Source: Chromobotia macracanthus (Eukaryota; Chordata; Actinopteri; Cypriniformes; Botiidae). From it: a stretch of DNA of 64,000 bases. This document shows, one piece after another, positions 26,801 through 36,972 of this stretch (its first letter is position 1; each line of letters starts with the position of its first letter). The DNA lies in assembly GCA_036877525.1 (NCBI GenBank), contig JAZGTH010000072.1:3162001-3226000 (forward strand), in the 5' to 3' direction. Both the position numbers and the translations under genes were made by a program. The notes beneath the pieces were generated by a model that saw only the letters and a program-made list of their open reading frames with translations, made no database searches and had not been told where the DNA came from.

Positions 26801-29800
26801 GGTAATTTAATTCTCACATATAACCTCTGTCTCTCTCTCTCTGTTCTCTCTCTTTCTCTCTTCTCTTTGTCTCTCTCTCTCTCTCTGGTCTCAGGTGGGA
26901 CACAGAGACTTTGATGTGGAGAAAAGGCTGAGGCGAGACCTGAAGCGCACACACGCTCTGCTCAGTGATGCCCAGCTGTTGCTGTCCACCGTTGAGCAGC
27001 CCAGGCAGGGTCACGACCCCGGTGCCAAGGAGCAGCTGGAGAGACTGCACTGCCAGGTGTCACTGCCAACCTATCATTACCACCGCAGCGCTCCACACAC
27101 TCACAGACCTCTTCAGCATTCCCTGCTGGAATGTTTCACTGCAGTGAAATATAGCTGAACATTTATGACAAACTTTATTTCCCCTGTTATGGTCCAATAT
27201 GAGGCACTATATACTTGGACTCAGTTTTTAAAACCTTTTTTTAGTTTTATGACCTAAACTGGCACCCTTGCGCAGTTAGCTAAACTTTCCAGGGAACATT
27301 CTTAGAACGTTGGCTAGAACGCTGGCATTCCAAGTTATCAAAAATTTTTACTGCAGTTACATGAGTAACTTTTATAATGTTATATGTATATATATATATA
27401 TATATCAAAAATAAAATTTTAAAGTTGTAAGAACATTTTAAAAATGTTACAGAAATAGTTTGAATTATGGTCTTATAACCAAGCAATAAAGTTAATACAA
27501 TGTCTAAGAAATGGATGCTTTGAACGTTTATAGAACATTCGAAATAACATTTTTAACATTTTTGTTACTTGAAACATGTAGGGAAATGTTTTTACAACCT
27601 AAAATTGTTAGCTGGGATCTTTTCTTTTTGACCCCTGTGCCTTTCCCTGTGCTTTCACATCAAGATAAGTGTGTATCTGTTTATATCTGTGTGTGTGTGT
27701 GTACATTCTTAAGTTGGAGGACAGTGAAGCCCGACGGCTGGAGGCTGAGAGCTTACAGAAGACTCTCTCTGCGGAGCTGGAGAATGCTCAGATGGAACTG
27801 GAGAATATCTGCAAACAGAAGAGCCTGGTGAGGCCCAGGGACAGAAAACTCAGAGTGGAGGAGAACTCTCTGTTCATCTCACTTCATCTCACACTCTGTT
27901 TTCCAAGGTGGACGAGCAGCTGGCTCAGTTGCGATACGAGAGGACAGATCTGATGAAGAGACTTGAAGAAGACCAGGAGGACCTGAACGAACTCATGCAG
28001 AAGCACAAAGCCCTCATCGCTCAGGTCGGTGTGAATTCCATTTACATGCAGGAGGTTGCTTGTTTTTACCTGAAGCTAACCAACATCTCTGCTGTTTACC
28101 TCAGTCTTCCAGTGATATCTCTCAGATCCGAGAACTTCAGGCTGAGCTTGAGGAGCTGAAGAAACAGAGGCAGACCTTACAAGAGCAGGTGAGGAGAGAA
28201 ACTGCAGGACTTCATGCACTGGATGAAAACCTGCAGAAAATATATGAGCCTTTGAAGGCAGAAGAATCATGCAGTGAAAATAAGTTTTGTTCCAAAAGCA
28301 AGTAAGCTGCTTACTTAGGTTATATTTTTAGACTTCTGACACGAAGATTGTGCAGAAGTTTTAAACGAAATCTAGGAGAAATTTTAATCCAGAATGTTGG
28401 ATGCAGGAGAGAGTTTTAGATTTATTTATATTATTTATTTATTTATTTTATTTATATTACTTATACCTTTAATCCACTACTGAAAACTGCCAAAAGAAAA
28501 AAATCTTGAGGTTTGTAACTCTTAAGGTCCCAGTTGTCACAGACACAAGGACTTTTTCTGTGAAAACTAAAACACAAGCTTGTTTATTATCAGCTCTTGA
28601 AAATATCTGTGCTGTTCTCTTCAGATCAGATCTCTGAAGCTTCCTCAGTTTGTTTTGTTTTTCTGTTGGTTTTCTGTGTAGATCCCGAAAGAGCTTTAAA
28701 AATTGATAACATTTTAGCAGCTCGTGTGAAGCTGCTGAAATTGAAAACATGATGTCAGCACGGCAGCTCACATAGGGTTGTTGTAATTAGAACATAGCTG
28801 CTTAGTTTGGTGAACTTAAAATGTGTCACGGTTATGATCTTAACACAGTTGCTCTTTTGTTCTCAGCTGCAGACGAGTGTAGCCCGCGTGCAGTTCCTGG
28901 AGTCATCCACCGTCACCCGCAGCATCGTCAGCAAGCAAGAAGCTCGCATCTGTGACCTGGAGAACAAACTGGAGTTCCAAAGAGGACAGGTCAAAAGGTT
29001 TGAGGTCTGTCTGGTCCCATCAACAGCTTCCTCTTTGTCAAGTAAATCAGAGACATTTGTTGTAGTCTCAGGTGTTTGTTTTGGGTGTGTGCAGGTCCTG
29101 GTTCTGCGTCTAAGGGATAGTGTGGTCCGGCTTGGTGAGGAACTGGAACAGGCAGCCCAAGCCGAGACCAGAGAGAGGGAGAATTCCCGCTACTATCAGC
29201 AGAGGCTGGCGGATATGAGACTGGAAATGGAAGATCTGACCATCAGGGAGCAGGAAAGCAGCCGTCGACGCATGGAGCTGGTGACTGCCACACACACACA
29301 CACCTGCCTTTCAGACTCACCATCAGAGGTGTATGACACACGCTGGGTGAAATAAATATGAGATTCACATTTAGAATCTTTTATTTATTTAAAGCTGCAA
29401 TCCGTAGCTTTTGTTTGGTTAAAAATAAAAATCAATTATTGAGTACGTACATGACAGATCAGTGTTTAACACAATCTCCTTACCTTACTCTGGTAAGTTT
29501 ATAATGATTTATTTATAATGATTTATAATTTGAGCTGTCAGGTCTGATTTCCTGGTAAATGTCCATCTGTAAACAGAAAGAAGGTCCGGCTACTATATCA
29601 CATATGTGGGTGCTGTCGATGGTGCAGCATTTGTTATTCTTACAGCAGTTATTTACAATTTAAATTTGTCGTCCATGTTAAGAAAATATCTCCGCAAGGA
29701 CCCGCAAGGAAATTGCAATTTTATGTTTCAAACAGAGATGACAGTAGAGAGGCAAACGTTACGAATTGCAGATTTAATATACAGTAGCCCAATTTGGACA

Positions 29801-32800
29801 TGTAAGCCAAACCTAAAAATGAGTTTCATTGCATTTGTTACTAAATAAGGAATCTGCAAAAGTTTGATCTTTGCTCAAAATGAACTTCCTGTTTCCTTTG
29901 TGCAGATCTAAGCAAGTTGTTGTTTGTCAAAATAATCACAGTAGAATGTATTTGAAAAAAATCATCCAATTGATTTAAAATGATTGAGTTTTACAAAAGT
30001 AACATTCTTTTTTATATTGATATGAAGAATATGTGTTCGTTTGAAGGGCTTTTGTGAATCACCAGGTTGAATGATGCTGTCTCTGGCTGTCTAGCTAATG
30101 TAAGCTTTTCTACTGCCTGCTCGGTGCATTTTCCCTGCATGTCCGCCCACGAGCCTGGCATGTTATTGCCCAGGAGAATACACTGAGCTCTCCTGAAAAA
30201 TCTCTAAATATTCATAATTTAGCAGAAAGGAGGCAGCCTTCGTCATTACAACTCCTGCCGGCATGTAATGCAATTTGACCCGCGCGCTGAGAGAGTCAGA
30301 GAAGCAAATATATTCAATATAAAAAATATTAGCTACAGTATCACCGATGTCTGGAACAGACACAAAGACTCGAGTCTGAGAAACGCGCACGTACACACAC
30401 ACATACTCGGGCTCTTCAGGTTATTGGTTATGAAGGGGAGGGGGCAACAGTGAAGGTGTGGTTGTCATGGAGATGAGAGGAGCGGAATGGGATTTGTTGT
30501 ATCAATAACCTTGAGGAGACAATGGGAATTAATCATAGGCAGACAGTGGCGGCGCGTCCGGGAGAGAGCAGGAGACTCGGGACACGTGGAGAAGAGATGA
30601 GGAAAATGAATCTTGTAATCAGTCGCTCCACTGGCCCTCGAACCCATATTATCAAATTATTCTATAAACAAGAGCTCAAGATCAATAATGCAGCGTTGTG
30701 CTGCAGACAACAAGCTCTTTAGAAGTTAAAGAGAACGCTTTGGCATGCTTATATGTCCATATGTTGGTTTTTTCCAGAGACAATTTTGTTATGCTGGTTG
30801 AAAGTCTGTTTACATGCTGATTGCAATCACTAAGTAAAGTGGTCTATATATATATATTTATATAAATATACATATATATCTTCTGTGGAAGGTGCAGGGC
30901 CATAAATTGTTCATTTAATCATTGCATTCAGACTGAATGCAGGATGTCCTGCTTGCCTGTTAAAACTGTATTTGCTTCACAATCATGTGCTGGAGGAGGT
31001 GTGGCTTTGGAGAACGCTCTGAAGCGAAGGCGTTATCTTATGCTGTTAAAGCCAGCTTGCTATTAGCCTGTTAGCCTCTGTAAAGTTTCCTATCCTACCT
31101 TCAACATGTCTAGGTTTTAATCACCCCACAATAAACAGAGATACATTATAATGAGAATAATAAGAGTTCTCCTAGGATGTGTTAGGGTGATGCAAATCTG
31201 AGAAAATGTGATCAGTTTTAAAATAGGCTTCATTTTCTTGAAGCAAAGTAAAAAAGTAATAGCAGATCTTTCCTATAAAAGCAGTACAAGGTTTCATTCA
31301 TGATGAAATGATTCGGCTTGTTTATATTTGTACCATCTCATATGAACTGTAGTTGGCAACACCAGTAATTAATTGGTCGCATTTTGAGATTAAGTACTTA
31401 AGCAGTGATTTCCTTTTGTCTCTGGTCCCTGGAGATCCAGAGTAACTGTCACGGGTTATCTAATGATTTTATCTTTTCTTATCTATGTCCAGGAGATGCA
31501 GGTGGAAGAGCTTAGTGCAGTAAGACAGACCCTACAAGCCGATCTAGAAACATCAATCCGGCGTATCGCTGATCTACAAGCTGCCCTGGAAGAGGTGGAG
31601 TCGAGCGATGAGAGCGACACTGAAAGGTATCGCAAACGATGTGCTGCTGACCTTTTCTACATCATTTTCTGTTTGTTCTCTTTCCAATATAGCAGAGAAA
31701 ATTAGACCATTACCGGCATCCCATTTTGGAAACTATTATTACTGCATATTATTCAAGATTGGAATTAGTGCATCTCAAATTATAGTACGTTGAAAATAGT
31801 ATGCCAGGTGAGATAGGATGGTGTAATAATTCCAATGGATTTTTGAAGTATGCATCTGTGCACAGCATAAGTTTATGACATGGTAGGTTCGTCCCATCAC
31901 TGGCCTACTGCATAATAGTATGGACTTTCGCATCACCAGGGAAGTATGAGAATTAGGATACCGCCACTTTTAGTCTACTAAGCTGCAAAAGCTACATGTA
32001 TATTTCTATAGATCACTTGATTGTTCTCCTCTCTAGGATTTTAAGTGTTGGTGTGTGGTCGCTTTTAATTGCTTCATTCTTTTCTCAGTCATGCTAAAAT
32101 GTGAAGAGATTTGCCTCACGGCGCACAATCGAGGCTACACCACTAGTCTAAATGCTTCAGTAATGCCTCCCTCCCCAGACACTCATAGTAAAATACAGTA
32201 TCAGAGTTCACAGGCTTTGATCTTCGCTGCCAGACTGCTTGGATTTCACAGAAAATTCAATATGCTTCACTCGTACCTCCAGCCACTTTAGTTTTCTGCT
32301 TCCATCCTGTGTCTCTCTAAACCACCTCTCTCTCTTCACGCAGCGTGCAGACAGCTGTGGAGTCCCTTTCTAGAAAGAAGGATCTGTAAGAACACACCCC
32401 CTCACCAACCCCACCCACCCTGTTGTTCTTCCCTCCCGTGCCTCTGTGTTGGGTTTTTGGGAATGACATGTTGAATGTGTGCTTCAGACCGGGCCGCAGG
32501 TGGCATGCAGGGCTGGGCGATATTTGATACATTTGTTGAGATTTGTTTAAGTATCAACAAAAAAATACATAAAGTAAAAACATTTTAAAACTATTTTTTT
32601 TATTTAAAAAAATAAAATGGTTGAATGTTTATTTAACTCAGAAGAACCATAATTTCAACCTAACAGACAAACGTTTTTTAATGTTTGCTGTAAGATCTAA
32701 AAATCCAGTTAAAATAATCAAGGCATGTTTTCAACACGCAGATGTTTGTAATAAATATCTACAAGGAAGCATGATGCTTTTGTAAGTGTACACTAAAACG

Positions 32801-35800
32801 CGCTGAACAATTAATAGAAATAAACAACTCCACCCAGCCCTACTCAGCTAAAAGGGAATGTTCTCAAAACGTTAGCTAATGTTCTCTAAAAGTTCTCTCA
32901 AAGTTTTTTTAAAAAGTCCTTGCAGTAATGTTAGTAGAACTTTTTAGTAGAACATTTTGGTAAGCAGAACATTTTTGTTACTTGATGGAAACGTTAGGGA
33001 AATGTTATTACAACCTAAACTTAGCTGGGTAGTTGCATAACACTGTACATTAACTTCTGCTGGGAGGTGGCTGAAGACGTTCTGCATCATGCAGTGTTCC
33101 TTTTCTGCTCTTAAAGTCACAGCATCGTCTTTTGATGCTGTTGAAGGAGTCTAACACATAATGCTGCTTCCTGCATTGGTCTAAAAATTACCCATCAAAC
33201 ACTTATAAGCAAATATTGATGGATTTGCCAGATCTGTGTTTGCCTGTTACTGTGTATGGCTTAGCCTGTTGCTCAGTGCTGTGAGTGTGGATTTGTGTAA
33301 GGCCGTGGTTTGCTTTCATACATCTGGATGAAGATTAACGAGAGTCTCTGCTAGACGGACGCAAAAACCGTCACAGACTCGTTCGTCGCAAACTGCAGGA
33401 GACACACACTCCTCCACTTTGTTCTGTTAACGCAAGAAGCTTTCTCTCTGTATAAGAGAGTCCCTTTAAAAGTTCTCCAGCTGTGATATGCTTTGTCTTC
33501 TGAATAATGCATGTGCATTAGCCGAGACCCCCTACGTCCCATCGCTTTCAATTGTCTGCAAGAACCAAAAGAATAGAATGAACTGTGTTGTTGCTGCTCG
33601 ACTCGCTGTTTGATTGTAGTGAGACCAATTACAAGAGCAGGGTAGGAGAGATTCAGTGGCCTTTGCGAGCATACTGTTTCCACATCAAACTGGATCCTTA
33701 ACTTGATCTGATAAAAATGTGGGTGGTGTTGCTTGCTTGCTTGAGTCACTGTGAAGATGCCAAAACGTTGTTATGCAGTTGCTAAGGTGTTTTATGTGTG
33801 CTAGCTGGGGTATTCTTGGTTATTGCTAAGTGCATGTTGACTGGCCCATGTCATCTCTGTGATGAGTGTCGATGTCAAAGCAAGTTCGTTGGACCTTTTT
33901 AACCTGTTTTAACCTGTTAGTATATATCTGATTACAAGAGAAAGTTCTAGCATGCCTCCAAATCTTCAGGATTTTGGAAACAGCTGAACTGTTAAACAAT
34001 CATGCTATTGAAAAATACAGTTCAGTTGATAGCTTTGCTGTGTTAGTTAGTTACTCGCCAACATCTCGCTAATAAATTACCAACAAGTGCATGTTTCCTA
34101 AATGTGACCCTCTTGAAACTAGAATAAATTTAGTTTTATAATTTAGAATTTTGTTTTAAAAATTTAGTTTTTTAGTTCTGTTTCCTGGGGTGCTGGTCTA
34201 AGTCTGACTGAAAACAGGCTCTGGATCAGTGCATCGTGCCCCTCCGAGACACTGATAACAGCGCTCTCCAAACTAATGAACTCACAGTTCACTGAGCACA
34301 TGGCCTGCTGGGTAAGAAAGAGCTTATTGAAGCTAATATCACCCCCATGTGTGGTGTTACAGCACCCATCATGAGAGATCTCCTCTCCTGCTATGTCATC
34401 TTTGTGTAGGTCATGTATGTGTTGAAACAAACTTGATTGATTTAATCCCTTGCACTATGAGAGCATGATGCACAACTGTTGTTCTTCTCAATGGCATGAC
34501 ATGATGTTCGTACTGTGGCCAACTGAATAACACAGTGTTTAAATTTCAGTGACAGTATGTCTAGCGTCGCATCCAGTGTGGGCACAGAAGATGTTGGAGA
34601 AGGGATCCGTCATTGGATGGGTGTGTCACGAGGGGGCCGTGGAGGCGGAGGATCTCCTTATGGAGGAAGTAGTTCCGGTCGCCAGTCTGTCACGGACACC
34701 ATGAGCACCTACAGTTTCAGGTAACATAGTGAGATAAAATCAATAATAAAACAGAGACATAAGTGGTAATTATAAATAATCAGGTAAAACACCCCTGAGG
34801 AACAAAAATAGATGCTAGAATCAAGACTTTGTCTGAGATCAGTTTTTTTAATCCAACTTTTCATATTCATTCTTGTGGCAGATCTTGCTCTCAAGACCTG
34901 GATGAAGATATCAGAGAAAGTTCTGGAGGTCTTGGCAGAGCATCCTCTTCCACAGCTCTGTCCGAGCTCCTAGAGGGTCTGAGGAAGAAACGTGCTGGAG
35001 GGGAAAGAGGATCAGAAGCAGGTGAGGGCAGTACAGCATCCCTGCCCATCTATCAGACGACGGGGGCCTCCACGCTCCGCCGCAGGGCCTCGGCGCTGTC
35101 GCTACAAGCGGAAGAGGAACTGGAGGACCTTCCCCGACCAGGAATACTAAAACCTCCCAGCCCCCTCTTGCCCCGTGCTTCCAGTCTGCGCTCCCTGTCT
35201 GAGGCGGGGCCAACTTCCTCCACGACCACGGCCACCACTGGAAAGATGAGCCGTTTCAGTTCCTGCGACTCACTCACGTCTACAGCCTCCACCGCTAGTT
35301 CTCGTCGCCACCTGTCCAACCTTGCCATCCCTGAGGAGGGGGAGGAGGAGCTTGGCATGAAAGCCCTGCCTCCTTTTGGCTCCTATCAGCCAATACGCCG
35401 TCGCATGCTTGGCGGGCTGGTGGCCGAAGGCGGAGAGTCTCAGTTGGGGGCGGAGCCTCTTGTATTCCAAAACCGGCGACTCATTGGCAACCAAGACAAG
35501 GGAAGGGCTGGAGATGATGGAGACACCAACTCAGATATTCTTCCTGCAATCCGACGAGCACAATCTACTAGCAGCCTGGCATCTAGTGGATCCCGGGGGG
35601 GCCAGAGGCGAGCCCTCAGTGTGCACTTTGGGGAATTGCCTCCACCCAGATCGCCACGTAAGGAGTCTGACTCGGATTCGTCAAGTTCCGGTGGATCTCA
35701 GAAGCGACGAGGGCCTCAAGGAGAGAGGCTGGAAGCTGAGGGCAGTGAGGATGTCAATTCTGTGATGAAGAAGTACCTCAAAAAAGCGGAAGTCGACTAG
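5539..35800 (+). CDS. myo18b: Unconventional myosin XVIIIB (42 coding exons, about 2,137 aa)
   Basis: Conceptual splicing gives a protein that follows human MYO18B end to end. It starts MALSSRLKLWEQK (human MAISSRLALWEQK), continues PGGFLKQLVRETEKE, has a class XVIII motor, a coiled coil containing HRDFDVEKRLRRDLKRTHAL and DLETSIRRIADLQAALEEV, and a tail with LPIYQTTGASTLRR, EPLVFQNR and a C-terminal VMKKYLKK. MYO18B rather than MYO18A is chosen because of these N- and C-terminal matches and the absence of an N-terminal PDZ domain. Known role of the family: MYO18B is a striated-muscle protein needed to assemble sarcomeres; loss blocks fast-muscle myofibril formation in zebrafish and causes a Klippel-Feil/myopathy syndrome in people. 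The motor is thought to be a poor or inactive ATPase. All exon joins except the first are in phase with GT-AG borders. At about 2,137 residues it is shorter than human (about 2,567), mainly in the N-terminal extension. Exon positions are given in the four segment entries. Confidence 0.96.
5917..6130. repeat. TAAAGCTGCA-family element (intron 1)
   Basis: Shares AGCTGCAGTTTGTAACTTTT, GTTATTGAGCAAGTACAT and GGTCTGATTTCC with the other copies; right end truncated. Confidence 0.6.
7393..7680. repeat. Interspersed repeat with TTACTCACCTTCATGTCATT block
   Basis: Shares ATTCCAAGCCT, GTGGCACCCATTGACTTCCA and CTACAGGTTTGGAATG with 20053-20330 in the opposite orientation. Confidence 0.6.
8237..8500. 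repeat. ACTCTTAAAAATA-ended MITE (myo18b intron 2)
   Basis: Inverted ends CACTCTTAAAAATA and TATTTTTAAGAGTG enclose repeats of AAGAACC/GGTTCTT. Related to the copy near 45322-45574. Confidence 0.7.
9402..9496 (+). repeat. CT array ending at the exon 4 acceptor
   Basis: CT dinucleotides run straight into the acceptor CTGCAG of exon 4, so the microsatellite is the polypyrimidine tract. Confidence 0.8.
10975..11028. repeat. ACAG tetranucleotide microsatellite
   Basis: About 13 ACAG units in myo18b intron 6. A shorter run is at about 19510-19534. Confidence 0.85.
11532..11843. repeat. CCCAGCTAACA-family MITE, full length
   Basis: Exact 11-base inverted ends CCCAGCTAACA and TGTTAGCTGGG, 312 bp apart, inside myo18b intron 7. 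It has no coding capacity, so it is a non-autonomous DNA element. It serves as the reference copy for the other entries. Confidence 0.8.
12598..12915 (+). repeat. CTGT/CTTCCTGC array after the exon 8 donor
   Basis: Degenerate array of CTGTCTTCCTGC words with a longer repeat near 50 bp that includes TTTCTGCTCATCTGTC; it begins within about ten bases of the donor of exon 8. Confidence 0.75.
13750..13987. repeat. TAAAGCTGCA-family element (intron 10)
   Basis: TTAAGCTGCATTTAA start, AGTTATTGAGCAAGTACATG interior and TTACAGATTGCAGCTTTA end; inverted ends show a MITE-like design. Confidence 0.7.
17051..17122 (+). repeat. CT array before the exon 19 acceptor
   Basis: CT dinucleotide run followed by CTGTCTCTGTCCAG, the acceptor of exon 19. 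Confidence 0.8.
17424..17600. repeat. Partial copy of the TTAAAGGTAG-type element (myo18b intron 19)
   Basis: Carries GTTAGGGTAGGCGATTTCGG, GCAAAAGCAAGCTAGC and ATCCCGCCCTCCTTTCAGA, matching the left half of 40984-41282. Confidence 0.6.
18268..19200 (+). repeat. 59-bp minisatellite filling myo18b intron 21
   Basis: TG-rich units of about 59 bp marked by TTTGATCGTG at roughly 18321, 18378, 18437, 18496, 18600, 18659, 18718 and 18777, then decaying. The array ends directly at the CTGCAG acceptor of exon 22. Confidence 0.85.
20053..20330. repeat. TTTAAAGAGACAGT-ended element (myo18b intron 23)
   Basis: Inverted ends TTTAAAGAGACAGT and ACTGTCTCTTTAA; interior matches the repeat at 7393-7680 in reverse. 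Confidence 0.65.
20505..21118 (+). repeat. TG/CTG array starting at the exon 24 donor
   Basis: About 0.6 kb of TGTG and CTGTCTG words. The donor GTCTGTATG of exon 24 is itself the first repeat unit. Confidence 0.85.
21886..22199. repeat. CCCAGCTAACA-family MITE
   Basis: Opposite orientation to the copy at 11532: it starts GCCAACAGGGAATGTTCTCAG and ends AACCTAAAATTGTTGGCTGGG. Lies in myo18b intron 25. Confidence 0.75.
23751..23882 (+). repeat. TG array before the exon 30 acceptor
   Basis: About 47 TG units (23751-23846), then a short degenerate stretch leading to TGTGTGTAG, the acceptor. Confidence 0.85.
24260..24571. repeat. TAAAGCTGCA-family element (intron 30)
   Basis: TTAAAGCTGCAATGTGTAGC start and the AACAGAGACGGTGGTAGAAAG block near the right end. 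Confidence 0.7.
25065..25095 (+). repeat. TG array before the exon 32 acceptor
   Basis: TG run followed at once by GAGCAG; a short intron of 98 bases whose pyrimidine tract is replaced by TG repeats. Confidence 0.75.
26826..26889 (+). repeat. CT array before the exon 33 acceptor
   Basis: Interrupted CT run leading to GGTCTCAG, the acceptor of exon 33. Confidence 0.75.
27273..27616. repeat. CCCAGCTAACA-family MITE
   Basis: Ends in CCTAAAATTGTTAGCTGGG; the left end is slightly altered. A TA run (about 27382-27405) interrupts its centre. In myo18b intron 33. Confidence 0.75.
29390..29777. repeat. TAAAGCTGCA-family element (intron 38)
   Basis: AAAGCTGCAATCCGTAGC start and AACAGAGATGACAGTAGAG then GAATTGCAGATTTAA at the end. 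Confidence 0.7.
32843..33029. repeat. CCCAGCTAACA-family MITE, internally deleted
   Basis: Both ends are recognisable (CAGCTAAAAGGGAATGTTCTC and AACCTAAACTTAGCTGGG) but the centre is missing, giving 187 bp. Confidence 0.7.
34550..35800 (+). other. myo18b: myo18b exons 41-42: serine-rich C-terminal tail and stop
   Basis: Exon 41 (34550-34720) and exon 42 (34882-35800, TAG at 35798-35800) encode a non-helical tail of about 360 residues rich in Ser, Gly, Arg and Pro. Blocks shared with human MYO18B are ALSELLEGLRKKRA, LPIYQTTGASTLRR, FSSCDSL, EPLVFQNR, DILPAIRRAQS and the terminal VMKKYLKK. Several RRxS-type sites (RRRAS, IRRAQS) look like possible basophilic-kinase targets; that is inference only. 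The last exon is by far the longest in the gene, as is usual for a terminal coding exon. Confidence 0.95.
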
Positions 35801-36400
35801 AAAACTCAATGAGGTTGAGCTTGAAATTTTTCTGATGTGCTTGACATTTAAAGGGGCCATATTATGTGAAATCTAATTTTCCTTGATCCCTTGAGATAAA
35901 GGTACAAAAAAAACTGCCCTTTTAAGGGATGGTGGAACATGGTCGTAGATACCAATTTATATAAAACGTTTGAAACAACATTACGAAGTGTGACCCCTTT
36001 AAATCCTTGTTTTGGGCAACAAGAAAATATATTTTAATTAGCAAGAGGTTGTGAATCATTTATTAACTGTCGTCTTTTCACCACAGGATAGGCGTTTGGA
36101 GAATTGTATCTGTCCAGAATGCAGTGAGGCACGCTACTCTAACAGCAAGCACAAATACACGGAGGATTTATTTTCAACACTGTTTGTACACATGAATAAA
36201 GATGTTAAAATGAAGCGTACTCATTTAATTCCTAACTTTCCAACAGTAAACATGCCCTTTGTTTGAGCTACGCCATTACCCAGGGGTGTTTCAGGTCAGG
36301 AAAATGAATTTTGACCTGCTCAGACACACTTTTTCATCCACCTCACAGCAGTCAGTGCAAATTTGTTGAAGTCCAACGGATGTAAATAAAAACGTCAGGC
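35801..36400 (+). other. myo18b: myo18b 3' untranslated region and poly(A) signals
   Basis: Non-coding sequence follows the TAG. Candidate poly(A) signals AATAAA occur at 36195-36200 and 36385-36390. The first is followed by T-rich sequence. Which one is used cannot be decided here. The region ends only about 0.4-0.6 kb from the 3' end of the opposing nucleoplasmin gene. Confidence 0.5.
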
Positions 36401-36794
36401 AGAATCATTGGTATTTGCTTCTGACCTTTCAGAGCAGAGGGGCGGCATGACGTTCATAGGGAAAAAATGTCTGAAACAGAACAATGGTTTTGCTTTGCAG
36501 ACTTGTGCACAGCTTTATAATGTTTTGCCAATTAAAATATTGGTTTATTTAAATCTCCGTTATTAAAAGTTCAACTTAAGATTGGACAGCCTCTTGTAAA
36601 ACCAACAACCTAGATCATTAATGCTTACTTGCCAAAATAATTTTACTACAAATCTATTGTTGAACATGCTTGCGGCTTTTATAGTTTGCGTTTAAATAAC
36701 TGCAACCACACTACCAGCTAAATACACGCACCAGTTTTCATAATTAAGCATGGACATTTGGTTCAGAGAAAGTTTGCTTTACTCTCAAAATAGA

Positions 36795-36800
36795 TTTATT
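36795..36800 (-). terminator. Candidate poly(A) signal of the nucleoplasmin gene
   Basis: TTTATT on the + strand reads AATAAA on the gene's strand, about 0.2 kb past the stop. No other better-placed signal was seen between the stop and the myo18b 3' end. Confidence 0.5.
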
Positions 36801-36875
36801 GATGTACAATGTAGGTACATTAGAACCACAGTAAGAAGTTACAGCATCCAGTTCTAGTGTCCAACAGCACCCATC

Positions 36876-36908
36876 TGTGGATTGGGAATGCTGTATTCCC
36901 AATCCACA
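36876..36908 (-). other. Perfect 14-bp hairpin in the nucleoplasmin 3' region
   Basis: TGTGGATTGGGAAT (36876-36889) is followed by a 5-base loop and its exact reverse complement (36895-36908). It lies downstream of the npm2-like stop codon and upstream of the poly(A) signal, so it would be in the 3' UTR. On the gene's strand the right arm also abuts a strong splice acceptor (CCCCTGTTATTGCAG), so a 3' UTR intron is possible. Confidence 0.6.
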
Positions 36909-36972
36909 CCTGCAATAACAGGGGAAAACAAAAGGTCATTACTGAAGCCGACTGATAGTGAAATTAAAGACG

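Larger units (their letters stand above)
19685..32385 (+). other. myo18b: myo18b exons 23-40: neck end and coiled-coil rod
   Basis: Coding exons: 19685-19828, 20415-20504, 21566-21685, 22250-22355, 22449-22573, 23064-23218, 23340-23463, 23885-24085, 24891-25001, 25100-25204, 26895-27056, 27714-27827, 27908-28024, 28105-28188, 28867-29004, 29095-29280, 31493-31626 and 32344-32385. Exon 23 encodes CIQRNLRVLTAVAGWSWWRL, the last neck segment before the rod. From residue about 1071 to 1760 the translation is a heptad-rich coiled coil dominated by E, K, Q, R and L, expected to mediate dimerisation. Many rod exons are phase 0 and multiples of three, so single exons could be skipped without breaking the frame. 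Strong family blocks are HRDFDVEKRLRRDLKRTHAL, EEDQEDLNELMQKHKALIAQ and SIRRIADLQAALEEVESSD. Confidence 0.95.
29281..34549 (+). other. myo18b: myo18b introns 38-40
   Basis: Introns 29281-31492, 31627-32343 and 32386-34549. They hold a TAAAGCTGCA element (29390-29777), an internally deleted CCCAGCTAACA element (32843-33029) and a TAGCAACC-type repeat on the reverse strand (about 33768-33850). The block 30050-30720 looks unique and moderately GC-rich. A 132-codon reverse frame at 33351-33749 has no coding character. Confidence 0.6.

Noticed and set aside
33351..33749. 132-codon minus-strand reading frame
   Set aside because: Its length is within what chance gives in 64 kb and six frames; it shows no domain, no codon pattern and lies in an intron.
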